Below are positions 38,225 through 47,176 of a stretch of DNA of 64,000 bases, piece by piece (positions within the stretch are counted from its first letter, which is position 1; each line of letters begins with the position of its first letter). The position numbers were made by a program, and so were the translations under genes. The notes beneath the pieces were generated by a model, which worked only from the letters and a program-made list of their open reading frames with translations, was not told where the DNA came from and ran no database searches. The stretch comes from Limimaricola pyoseonensis (lineage in GTDB: Bacteria; Pseudomonadota; Alphaproteobacteria; Rhodobacterales; Rhodobacteraceae), in the NCBI RefSeq assembly GCF_900102015.1, contig NZ_FNAT01000007.1:124001-188000 (forward strand), written 5' to 3'.

Positions 38225-39505
38225 GGCAGTGGGTTCCCGGGTCCGACAACAGCCCGGTGCGCGAGCGCCGGGCCTGTTCCTTGTCGGGGCATCCTCCAAC
38301 CCGACCATCGATGATGTCCCGAAGTTTCAGTGAGTGTGCACGCTGCGATCCGTGAAGTAGTTATTGGCCGTGATCGACTGGAGCGGGCCGTTGAGTAGAA
38401 CGCAGCGGGGCATGCGGCAGCGGTTAGAGTGTTCGTTTCTTACGCGCGGGGGACCCGGCATCAGTCATATAGACAGGTTGCTAGAGAAACGAGGCCATGA
38501 TTTCCCTTTGGTCACCCGAACCGGACGTGTGTGTGTAGGCTTGGGGAGGGTCTTGGCGAGCGCGCTAGTGAGTGGCGTGACAGCCAGGACCCCTATTAAC
38601 CACTAGCTTGTTAGTCTGGGTTTTCGCGCCGCAAGGAGGAGTCGGTGAAGGCTAACGGTGCGCGTCTTGCCGGTCCGGACAGCTGGGGTTCCAAGGATGC
38701 CAGCTCTAAGGAGTTTTTAGCTAGAGGCATGGCCTCTTAGAGAGTGCGGATCTTCTAGGACTTCGCGTGGTGCAGGCATTAATCGCCTTCAGGCGGAACG
38801 TGCTAGGTTGCAGTCATTTTCGGCCTCACCTTTTTGGCGATCAGCCTGTTGATCGCTCGCGCTGGACCTCCCATATCTGGGCGTGACACTTGGTGACGCG
38901 CTGCGGCCAGCAGCGTGAGCATATCGGCCCTATATCGATTAACGGTGATACCGGGAACATGACCGGCACTATGAGGCAGCCGAAGCCGACGGGGTGAGCC
39001 CCGGCGCGACATGCGCAACAGCTCGTAAAGGATGGAGGCTCTGAGCGCCGCTCAACCTCCTCCCGGGCTACGGTCGGCACATAAGCCGTGGCTCGGGGCG
39101 TAGTCGAAAGACTACAACCGCGTTTGGCCCGAAGGGGCCAGGATGTCGGAGCTAATGCGGGAGCATGGACGCCGCCCGCTGCACCAATTGGTCTGAGGTG
39201 CTTGGCTCTTATGGCTGCCAGTGACGAAGGCACTACAGAACATCCCCCGCCAGCTTCAGGGTCGATATAGAACGTCGATCAGCTCTTGTCCGAGCGTTAC
39301 TGGAGTTGGCGGGGGATAGAGCAGTTCCAAAGGCCTCGTCGAGGCCGTGGACAACCAATAAACAACTAATTGGCAAACAGTGAAACCCGCCGACGAAGTC
39401 GGCGCGCGCCCGAAGGGCGCCGCTCGCCGAAGGCGAGCTCAGAACAAGTATCGTGGTTCAAGCTCATGCTTGTTTGTTCCTTGATACCTATTTGTTCTCT
39501 CAGCT
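38225..39505. other. Gene-poor 1.3-kb interval
   Basis: No conventional gene is visible. A 31-codon frame at 38645-38740 (GTG start, MKANGARLAGPDSWGSKDAS) has an excellent ribosome site AAGGAGGAG and may encode a small peptide. TTCTAGGACTT at 38752, also present in the 32221/49023 repeats, and a hairpin cluster at 39332-39438 are the other notable items. Confidence 0.4.
39332..39438. repeat. Cluster of four short hairpins, three with C-GAA-G tips
   Basis: The four hairpins are: 39332-39346 GGCCTC/GAGGCC (loop GTC); 39388-39404 CGCCGAC/GTCGGCG (GAA); 39406-39420 GCGCCC/GGGCGC (GAA); 39422-39438 GCTCGCC/GGCGAGC (GAA). The last three are directly adjacent, with different stems but the same C-GAA-G cap. 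They lie just past the 3' end of the HTH gene on the minus strand, so they may act as terminators or as a structured RNA. Confidence 0.6.
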
Positions 39506-39961
39506 TCAGATGTCCTCCAAGAGCCGGTCAAGGTCCTGCTCCTTCTCTTCTTCGGCGCTGAAGTGTTCGGCCAACCGCGACAGCTGCACGATGATGGTCG
39601 CAAGCGACCGCTTCTGCTCGTGGAAGGGACGGGGGCCGCTGGTTCGCTCCGTCAGGTGGCGCCAGCTTTCGACCAGCTCTACCTCGCTCTCAGTCAGGTT
39701 CCCTCCAAGCTCCTCCCGCAATACCCGCCAGATGTCAGGGTGATATTCGGTCATGGCGATGCGGATGAAGGTGGCGGCATCGACCTCACAGGTTTCGGCC
39801 CGCGCCGGGATGCGATTTAGCGGGACCTTGGTCTCGCCAGTCTTCATCATCGAGAGCACGTTTGGCTTAGGTAGTCCGGCCTTCTGCGCGATCTTACGCT
39901 GGGTCAGGTCACCGTTGGCGAGGGCGAGCTTGAGGAATTCTGCGGTGGGGCTCTTAGTCAT
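39506..39961 (-). CDS. HTH transcriptional regulator (copy 1)
   Basis: The protein has 151 residues with an N-terminal helix-turn-helix (about 14-45: DLTQRKIAQKAGLPKPNVLS), and the rest is helical with an acidic end. It is a close paralogue of 50706-51161. It is divergent from the partner gene, 232 bases away, which suggests control of both. ATG 39961 follows GGAGACG. Confidence 0.8.
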   Translation of the reverse strand: MTKSPTAEFLKLALANGDLTQRKIAQKAGLPKPNVLSMMKTGETKVPLNRIPARAETCEVDAATFIRIAMTEYHPDIWRVLREELGGNLTESEVELVESWRHLTERTSGPRPFHEQKRSLATIIVQLSRLAEHFSAEEEKEQDLDRLLEDI

Positions 39962-40139
39962 GGGGCGTCTCCGATTGGTTGCGCGGCCTTCGGCGCCGCC
40001 GGGATGCCTCTTGTTAGTCAGTGGCGCCGCGACCGTGCATTTGGTGCCCCAGGGACAGTAGTTTCACCTTTGGGCGGTATGAGCGCTTCCTACACTTCGC
40101 CCAGTCTTTTGCGAGATCGTCGCTTCTCTCCCGTGCCTG

Positions 40140-40157
40140 CCATGGTTGTGCTATGGT
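40140..40157 (+). promoter_or_regulatory. Conserved promoter/operator candidate, copy 1
   Basis: CCATGGTTGTGCTATGGT is identical in both module copies (here and 51359-51376). It contains a TATGGT -10-like hexamer and an imperfect CCAT/ATGG dyad. The partner gene starts 37 bases later. No clear -35 is visible. Confidence 0.4.
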
Positions 40158-40193
40158 CCGAGCATAGCGAGAACTCGATGGGAGGAGCTTGTC

Positions 40194-40696
40194 ATGGACG
40201 AGACCGCCACGAGGAATGCTTTGCTTGCAGCGATAGAGAGGGGAGAAGGCAGCCGTAGCACGCTGGTGGTGCTAGACGCGGTGCCCATCCACAGCCTGTG
40301 GATCGCCCGACACTTGCATCTGCTCGTGGAACTGGACCTCACTGTCGTGATCCCAGCGACTATTCGGGCAGTCTTCGCCGCACGTCAGGATTGTCGCAAG
40401 GGGAGGAAGTGCTGGCTCTTCTCGATCGCCATGCGCCGCCTCTGGTCATACGATCCGGCGGTCCCCACGAGTTGCTAGACGGGCTTCAGCGCGAGGTGAG
40501 TGATGCAGGCGGGGGCTCTGTGTTCGCGTTCGTCGGATCCTCTGCCGCATGGCTTGGGGAAGCCGCCGCGCAGCATGCTTATTTAGTCGATGTCCGCGAT
40601 CTGGCAGTCGTAGCCGAACAGGTAGGTTTGCTGGAGAACGTGCTCGAGATCGCGCACGCAATCGAGTTGCCGGGCGACGTGGTGGTGTGGCGGTAA
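40194..40696 (+). pseudogene. Module partner gene, frameshifted (copy 1)
   Basis: This is the homologue of the intact gene at 51413-51916 (167 residues). It starts MDETATRNALLAAIERGEGS after GGGAGGAG. The frame breaks near residue 71 (ARQDCRKGR), where copy 1 lacks one base relative to copy 2, and the rest (EVLALLDRHAPPLVIRSGGP to ELPGDVVVWR) continues in another frame. It is otherwise well conserved, so decay, or a sequencing error, is recent. Confidence 0.75.
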
Positions 40697-40922
40697 CTGA
40701 TGGAGCAATAGGGCCACGGCGAAGAGTAGCTAAGACGCCCAGAGCGCTGCGCTGGGCGGCAAGTCACCCCAATATGGCCCGAGCTACACCTCCGTGCCTA
40801 AATTGCGCTCTATGCCAAGCTCATGAAAGATTTGAAGGGAGTGGCCAAAAACTGAGGCACGAGGGCGTCAAAGAAACGCGGAACTACAAGTAGTAGACGT
40901 ATGGGTTGGACAAACGAATTAC

Positions 40923-43412
40923 TTATTTGTTTGCAGCCGTCAGGCGATAAGCTATCGACTGCAGGATGATCGCGTTGGTGTTTATGTCGCTATAGTTGGG
41001 CATGGCGCGATCGTCCGCTTCATAAATTCCCGGCGAGAACCCCACATCCTGACGCGCATTGGCGCGCACATGGTCGATCAGTGCCTGACTATAGGGGTGC
41101 GGGCGCCAAGCCGCCCAGAGGTAGGCCGCTTTGCTGCTGATCACCGCGTTGGCGGCGCCGAACTCCTGAGAGCGATGCCGGGCATGTCCGCTGACCGTGT
41201 CAGTGGCCCAGCGACGGTCCTCCGCGTCGAGTTGCAGTCCCGAGTAGAGGAACCAGGGTGCACGATCGATCGGGCATTCGGAGACGCATTTCAGTCGCCC
41301 GGTCGTCTCGTATTCCTCGAGTTGTGCGCCAAACAGCACGTCTGCAAGGTAGGCGCTCTCGGGCGACATGCCGAGTTCAATGGCCTCGAGCAGCAGGGGT
41401 TCGGCGCCCAGGGGCCCGATCAAACCCGAGACCTCGAGCAGCGCCATCTGACCGTCGGCGCGCGAGCGGCCCGTCAGGACCTCGTAGGGCGAGCGGGCAT
41501 CGAACCCCCACACCCGGAAGGCCTGAGCCGCGTAGTGCGCGCAATGCGAGCGATAGGAGCTATGGAACAGCCCGTCGGTCACGTTCTGGATTTCGCCCGC
41601 CTGGATGATGTCGCCCAGATCATAGCCCCGCACGATCTCCATCGGCCGCGCTCCGGCCGAGGGGTGGTTCTCGAGCGCGTAGAGCGCGGCCAGCAGCCGG
41701 CCGGCATCACAGGCATCGAAGTCCTTCGTGCCCCATCGGGCGCGATCGGTGCGGATCCAGCCCTGCGGCAGCAGCCTGCCCTTGAAACGCCGGCCGACGA
41801 TCTGGGGCAGGATACGGCCGCTGCGCGCCCGGAACTCGGCGCGCCCGATCAGGCCGAGATCATGCGAGGCGATGAGCGCGTTGATGTGGCTACCCACGTC
41901 CCACATGGTGACCGCCTCGTGCAGCCGCCGCCCGGCCGGTCCATCATAGGCGGTGGCGGGACAGAGTCCCGTGGCGGGATGAGTCCACCTCTCGAAGTAG
42001 CGCCAGGCCCGTCTCGCATCTTCGAGCAAGGCGGCACGCTCTTCAGGCGCGATCTCTCCCGCTGGCTGTCTGATTGCTGCGGAATAGTGCTCGGTGCGCC
42101 GGTGGTGACCGATGTAGGGGCTTTGCGGCAGCATGCGGGCCACGGCCTCCGGCATCGACGCCAGATGCAGCCCCGGCCTGTCACCCAGTTTCTGCAGGCT
42201 CCGCAGAAGGACGGTCCTGTGTGCCTCGTGCTCCAGGCCATCCGTGTCGACCACCAAGACCGTATCCTCGAGATCGTGCGCAAGGTGCTCGAGCTCGAAG
42301 ACCTGCTCGGGCCGTGTCAGGGTCGTGGCCGGCAGAACCAGTCGGTTGTCTTCGCTTAGACCTCTGAACCCGGATGGACCCGCGCGCAACTCGATGGTCC
42401 GGCTGGTGCGTGACCGGCCCTCGGTCAAGCGCTCGACCCGTCCAACGCGTGCCGGCGCGATGGACGGGTCGACCTCGAGTTCGGCGATGACAGTGCCCTC
42501 ACCGCGATCGCGCTTGAGGCTGTAGCCATGCGGAATGCCGGCGGCTGACAGCTGCTTACCCAGCGTGAGGAATGCCTCGCTCGTCTCGGAGTTGGTCAGC
42601 AGGTGTAGGACGAAGTCCCGGCGGTATCCGAAGTCGTCGCGTAGCTGCGCCTCCGACAGCGTCAGGTGCGACAGGCCGCGGTGCAACTCGGCCGCGAGCG
42701 CTTGGCTGGCGAAGACAGCGGCTTCGGCCGCAAGCTGTGCCGGGCTCTGGCGATCGAGATCCGTCATCGACAGCGTCCAGAGGGCCTGGCTCTGTTCCGC
42801 CGGGATCTGCCAGTAGAGCGAACGCGCCTCGCCCAGGTCGATCCGTTCTCCGCCGAGAAAGCGCACGGTGCCATCCGGCCAGCGCTCACTGCGCACTGTT
42901 CGGCTTCTCTCGGCGAGCAGGAGCACGGTGCGCAGGCCCGCCCCGCGCAGGCCCTGTGGGGATTGCGCGAGGGCCGGGCTGTCGCAGGCGATCGAAGTAA
43001 GCCTTGCTTCGTTTTCCGCTCCCCCGAGCAGTCCTTTCAGGCGCGCGACGGCCTCGGCGGCCCGGCGCGCCTGGAAGTAGCTCGACAGCGTGGCCAGCTC
43101 GCTGATATGTGGCGCGATTTCGATCAGACCCGGTGCGGTCCGTGTCATGTCCGCCAGAACCTCGGCCACGGGGCTGTCGGCCGTCAAAACCCCATGCTCC
43201 GGCGCGTCGAGCGTCACTAGGCAGGTGACCGGAAGGCCGTGGCGCTCAAACGCCGACAATACCGCCCGCAGCGCCTCGGGCGATGTGCCCGCCGCGATGT
43301 CCCGCAGGACGGTATAGCTCGGCATCGCGGCGGGGATTGCCCAGCCTGGGCGTGGCCCGAACCCTGCCAGAACGACGCCCGCTCCCTTCAGGAGGTCGCG
43401 GCGGCCGATCAT
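40923..43412 (-). CDS. Tat-exported DUF3131 family protein
   Basis: The protein has 829 residues. The N-terminus MIGRRDLLKGAGVVLAGFG carries the twin-arginine motif, so it is exported folded. The C-terminal half (about 430-829) has DUF3131 residues: LCPATAYDG, VTMWDVGSHINALIASHDLG, WGTKDFDACDAGRLLAALYA and a C-terminal block ending AYRLTAANK. Related domains are associated with polysaccharide or glucan processing. It is coupled to the upstream glycosyltransferase fusion by an ATGA overlap, so it probably acts on the same glycan. The frame is open further upstream but that part is out-of-frame coding of the neighbour. Confidence 0.78.
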   Translation of the reverse strand: MIGRRDLLKGAGVVLAGFGPRPGWAIPAAMPSYTVLRDIAAGTSPEALRAVLSAFERHGLPVTCLVTLDAPEHGVLTADSPVAEVLADMTRTAPGLIEIAPHISELATLSSYFQARRAAEAVARLKGLLGGAENEARLTSIACDSPALAQSPQGLRGAGLRTVLLLAERSRTVRSERWPDGTVRFLGGERIDLGEARSLYWQIPAEQSQALWTLSMTDLDRQSPAQLAAEAAVFASQALAAELHRGLSHLTLSEAQLRDDFGYRRDFVLHLLTNSETSEAFLTLGKQLSAAGIPHGYSLKRDRGEGTVIAELEVDPSIAPARVGRVERLTEGRSRTSRTIELRAGPSGFRGLSEDNRLVLPATTLTRPEQVFELEHLAHDLEDTVLVVDTDGLEHEAHRTVLLRSLQKLGDRPGLHLASMPEAVARMLPQSPYIGHHRRTEHYSAAIRQPAGEIAPEERAALLEDARRAWRYFERWTHPATGLCPATAYDGPAGRRLHEAVTMWDVGSHINALIASHDLGLIGRAEFRARSGRILPQIVGRRFKGRLLPQGWIRTDRARWGTKDFDACDAGRLLAALYALENHPSAGARPMEIVRGYDLGDIIQAGEIQNVTDGLFHSSYRSHCAHYAAQAFRVWGFDARSPYEVLTGRSRADGQMALLEVSGLIGPLGAEPLLLEAIELGMSPESAYLADVLFGAQLEEYETTGRLKCVSECPIDRAPWFLYSGLQLDAEDRRWATDTVSGHARHRSQEFGAANAVISSKAAYLWAAWRPHPYSQALIDHVRANARQDVGFSPGIYEADDRAMPNYSDINTNAIILQSIAYRLTAANK

Positions 43413-46400
43413 GCTCGGCGCAGGCCTGCGATCAGCATGCTGCCCTCTCTTTGCATCCGTCCCCATTTCGCCAGACGTCCCGAGGCTGCGCGCCCCAAGG
43501 CCCGGTAGACGCAGTAGTAGAGGATCGGACGGTAAATGAGGCGCTGAAGCGGCAAGAGCAGGAGCAACCGGCGGCTCTCGGAGGGATCGAAGCGGAACGC
43601 CGCGGCCGCCATCGCCACCTCGAGAAGCGGCAGCAGCGCATACCCCCCGATCAGCGCCATGGACGAGGCCTGCACGGTCCCGTCCGACTGCAACCAGCTC
43701 CACAGGTGGATCACCAAAAAGGCATCGGCAAGCGGGGCCAGCAAGGGCAGCAGGTAGCCAGAGAGCGCGAGATCGGGCAGCGTCATCACCCCGAGCGCCG
43801 GTCCATCCCGCCAGGCGCCGCGATGCTTCCAGCTCGCCTGCAACATGCCCAGCGACCAGCGCAGTCGCTGGGTCATGAGCTGCGAAAGGCTGGAAGGCGC
43901 CTCTGTGGTGACAATCGCGTTTTCGTCGTAGACCACCCGGTAGCCCGAGCGGATCACCGACATCGTCAGGTCGGCATCCTCGGCCAGCGTCTCGGACGAG
44001 TAGATCCCGGCCTCGAGCACGGCCGTGGCCCGCCAGGCTCCGAGCGCGCCCGGAACGACCGGCATGGCGTTGAAGCGCTCGCGTGCACGCCGCTCGATCC
44101 CCTGAGCCGTGATGTATTCCAGGGCCTGCAGCCCGGTGAGCCAATTGGTGCGGTTGCCCACCACCACCTTGCCGGAGACGGCGCCCACTTCGGGGTCCCG
44201 GAAGTGCCGCGCCAGGCGAGCGACGGCATAGGGATCCACCTGGCTGTCGGCATCGAGGCAGACGAAGATCTCGGCGTTGCTCTCGGCGATGGCGGTGTTC
44301 AGAGCGCTGGCCTTGCCGCCATTGGCCTGGCGGATGACTTGCAGCCGCGGGTCGGCGCTGGCCGCCCGCGCGATCTCGGCGGTGCCGTCGGTCGAGCCAT
44401 CGTCGACCACGATGACCTCAAGGCGGTCATAGGCGCTGGCCAGGGCGCTCGAGACGCATTGCGTGATGACCCGCGCCTCGTTGTAGGCGGGGACGACGAT
44501 GGCCACGGTGGGACTATCGCCGGCGGACAGAAGGGGCGCCACATGTCGGCGTCGCAGCCGCGCAGCCACCAGCAGGAGGACCGATCGCGAAACGCCGATC
44601 GCGAAGGTGGTCCAGAAGCCCACGGCCAGGATGGTCCAGCCATTGCCGAGCACCTGGAACGAGAGCCCGTGCAGCGAGTGCGACAGCGCGGGCGCGGTCG
44701 GCATCAGCGTATAAGCGGGCGTGTTCAGAAGACCGGCCAAGGTCGTGAACTCGTAGCCCTGCGCACGCAGTCGGTCGATGATCATGGGCACCGCCGCGAC
44801 GGTGACGCTCTTGTCGCCGCCGCTGTCATGCAGGAGCACCACGTTGCCCGCACCCTGGGCGATCTGTGCGATCACTTCGTCGGTCAGCGCCTCGGGCGAG
44901 CTTGCTGTCCAGTCCCAAGGCACCACCTCGATACCCGCGATCACGTAGCCCGCCTCGTGCAAGGGGCGCAGCGTCGCGAGTTCCGCGGGATGGATCGGCC
45001 CGCCGCTGCGCATGTAGGGCTCGCGGTAGAGCCGGGCCGAGACCCCGCTGGCGGTTCCGATGGCGAGCTGCGTCGAGTTGATCTCCAGCCGGGCACGGGT
45101 CTCCGAGATCGCGCTCATCTTCGGGTGCCAGTAGCTATGCGAGCCGATCTCGTGGCCCTCTCTCAGGATGCGCCGCAGGATCTGGGGTGACTGCGCGACG
45201 CTCTGGCCCAACACGAAGAAGGAAGCCGGGACGCCTTTCTCCTTCAGCGCGTCAAGAATCGCGGGCGTGTGCCTGGGATCGGGGCCGTCGTCGAAGGTCA
45301 GGACAATCTGGTCGGGCCGGCCGCGACCGTAGAGCTCAACAAGTGCGGCCCGTGGCAAAACCTTGTAATCGAACTCCGTGATCTCGTTCGAGACCGGGTC
45401 GCGCGTGATCTGGCGCACACCGTGCCGGGCGACAGGCCCCGGGCGCACGAAGGGGCCTTCGCCCAGCTGGTGGACATAGCTATCGAAGTAGACGCGGGTC
45501 AGGGCGGCATCCGATGCGCCCGCGAGACGTGGCCAGATCGCGGGATCCTCGAGGCCCAGTCCCCAGACCGCCACCGCGGCATCGGACCGGCTCTCGAGTG
45601 CGCGCAGTTGGCTGTCGAACGAGGCCAGGTCGAGAAGCCAAGCCCGGACGCGACCGCCAGTCTCGTCGCGCCAGTTCGCGAAGCTGTTGCCTGCTTCAGG
45701 GCTGAACGACATCCGTCCGTCAGCAAGGGCAAGCTCGGTCATCGCATGGGCAAACCCGACCCGCTCGGGCTGGGCCACCTGCGGATGCCACAGGACGGCG
45801 CCTGCGCCGAGCGCTACGACCAGCTGGTCTTCCGGCACGAGCCTTTGCACTCGCCCGATCTCGGACGCGAACCAATCCCGTCCCGCAAGGGCGGTCGGCG
45901 CGGTTCCGATCCAAGGCTCCTGGAATCCCTTGGCGATGACAAAGTCGGCCGTTCGACCGGCAATCTGCAGGAGTGCGGCCTCCGTGTTCGCGGGGAAGAT
46001 GGTGCAGCGCTCCATCCCGTTCGCACGGGTCAGTCGCATCCACTCGCGCAGCAGCGCAGAGCGCCCGGAGAGCGGAGAGCCCACCAGCGCAGTGAAGTCG
46101 AGACAGTAGCCCGGCCAGTCCTGCCGGTGGGCCTCGGCCGCGAGGGCTTCGAACTCGATCTCCAACTGCCCAGGCGACCGCACGAACGCGGCGAGATAGC
46201 CAGGCGTCACGTTCACCACGGGCCAGATGGCCGTGCCACGGGGCGCGGCCTGCGCCATGGGCATGCGCGCGGCTTCGGTTTCCATGTCGAGACGCGGCGC
46301 ATCCTGCAGGACTTCGAGGGTGGCCCACTCGGGCAGCAGCACGTCGATCAGGCCGCAATCGCGCTCGAGAGAGAATGGCGCATGGGGCGAGGACGACGGC

Positions 46401-46765
46401 GCGAAGGCGAAGACCGGACGGCGGGGTTTCGTGCCTGGCTCGGGGCAATCCGTGGACGGCTGGCTGGCGGGCTGCCAGGCCGCGCCACCCGCATGCGGGC
46501 TCGGTGGCTCGAGACCGTGCAAGTGCACATGCGCATCAAGGCCCGGCGGATGAATGGCATCCTGCGGGGCGCTGACGGATGCGAGGCGGCCGGCGTTCCA
46601 GATCTCGATGAAGAACAGCGCAGCCCAGACCGCGAATAAGATCGAGGCGGCCAGCGCCAGCCGTCGTAGCCAGACGCCACGCTGCGAGTTGGGGGCCGAG
46701 AAGACAGCTGCCGGCAGGCCACGCAGGACGCGGGGAACCACGAAATCGGGATTGCGTGCGGGCAT
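43409..46765 (-). CDS. Polysaccharide deacetylase-glycosyltransferase 2 fusion
   Basis: The protein has 1118 residues. A membrane anchor lies at about 30-52, and a GH18-like or inactive hydrolase region at about 140-460. A NodB deacetylase domain is at about 485-660 (VLTFDDGPDP, HSYWHP metal histidines, LLHDSGG) and a family-2 synthase at about 740-1080 (VPAYNEA, VDDGSTDGT, LDADSQ, AEDADLT, QRLRW) with flanking membrane helices. The order deacetylase plus synthase in one chain suggests synthesis and partial de-N-acetylation of a beta-linked N-acetylhexosamine polymer. The polymer itself is not known. Confidence 0.88.
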   Translation of the reverse strand: MPARNPDFVVPRVLRGLPAAVFSAPNSQRGVWLRRLALAASILFAVWAALFFIEIWNAGRLASVSAPQDAIHPPGLDAHVHLHGLEPPSPHAGGAAWQPASQPSTDCPEPGTKPRRPVFAFAPSSSPHAPFSLERDCGLIDVLLPEWATLEVLQDAPRLDMETEAARMPMAQAAPRGTAIWPVVNVTPGYLAAFVRSPGQLEIEFEALAAEAHRQDWPGYCLDFTALVGSPLSGRSALLREWMRLTRANGMERCTIFPANTEAALLQIAGRTADFVIAKGFQEPWIGTAPTALAGRDWFASEIGRVQRLVPEDQLVVALGAGAVLWHPQVAQPERVGFAHAMTELALADGRMSFSPEAGNSFANWRDETGGRVRAWLLDLASFDSQLRALESRSDAAVAVWGLGLEDPAIWPRLAGASDAALTRVYFDSYVHQLGEGPFVRPGPVARHGVRQITRDPVSNEITEFDYKVLPRAALVELYGRGRPDQIVLTFDDGPDPRHTPAILDALKEKGVPASFFVLGQSVAQSPQILRRILREGHEIGSHSYWHPKMSAISETRARLEINSTQLAIGTASGVSARLYREPYMRSGGPIHPAELATLRPLHEAGYVIAGIEVVPWDWTASSPEALTDEVIAQIAQGAGNVVLLHDSGGDKSVTVAAVPMIIDRLRAQGYEFTTLAGLLNTPAYTLMPTAPALSHSLHGLSFQVLGNGWTILAVGFWTTFAIGVSRSVLLLVAARLRRRHVAPLLSAGDSPTVAIVVPAYNEARVITQCVSSALASAYDRLEVIVVDDGSTDGTAEIARAASADPRLQVIRQANGGKASALNTAIAESNAEIFVCLDADSQVDPYAVARLARHFRDPEVGAVSGKVVVGNRTNWLTGLQALEYITAQGIERRARERFNAMPVVPGALGAWRATAVLEAGIYSSETLAEDADLTMSVIRSGYRVVYDENAIVTTEAPSSLSQLMTQRLRWSLGMLQASWKHRGAWRDGPALGVMTLPDLALSGYLLPLLAPLADAFLVIHLWSWLQSDGTVQASSMALIGGYALLPLLEVAMAAAAFRFDPSESRRLLLLLPLQRLIYRPILYYCVYRALGRAASGRLAKWGRMQREGSMLIAGLRRA

Positions 46766-47176
46766 GGATGCTCACCGGGATCAGGGCTTGGAAACCAGTT
46801 CGCCAAGCCGATCCGAGCGCGCGAGGAGGGAAGGTCCCCGCGTGCCAGGCTCCGCATTCTGCCGGTCAGTGATCTTGGCGCGAATGTGTCACTGGTAGGG
46901 CGTGGATGGGGTGCGGTCCAGCAACGGACATATTTCTGCCGGACTTGGCCAACCAATAGCCAAGTTCCACCGAGTCCAGCGAAACAGTTTCGGCAATATC
47001 AGTGATTTGTGTCGCGGCAGGATCCCGTCCGAAGAGTCTACGAATCGTAGCCCGTGAGAAGGTGTGTCATGGAGGTAAGCTTGCATTGCACGCACGGAAC
47101 CGAGCTCTGTCGTCGACAGACCACTTTGCCACCCAGACTTTCTGGGGAGCCAGTCAATCAGGCGCGCCGTCAAAGC
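46766..47176. other. Intergenic region, no gene seen
   Basis: It should contain the promoter of the minus-strand polysaccharide operon (near 46770-46900). I see no gene or repeat here. Confidence 0.4.

Larger units (their letters stand above)
39503..40770. repeat. Duplicated HTH module, copy 1
   Basis: This 1.27-kb segment matches 50703-51990 in the same orientation. It covers the HTH gene, the divergent promoter region (TCTCCCGTGCCTGCCATGGT conserved) and the partner gene with its downstream hairpin. Copy 1 has a frameshift in the partner gene. Confidence 0.85.

Noticed and set aside
39332-39438. CRISPR array
   Set aside because: The stems differ in sequence and there are no equal-length repeats with spacers. 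No cas genes were seen in the window.
40923-44144. A 1073-codon fusion of DUF3131 with upstream sequence
   Set aside because: The first 240 codons are out-of-frame reading of the glycosyltransferase. A Tat signal at 43412 marks the real start.
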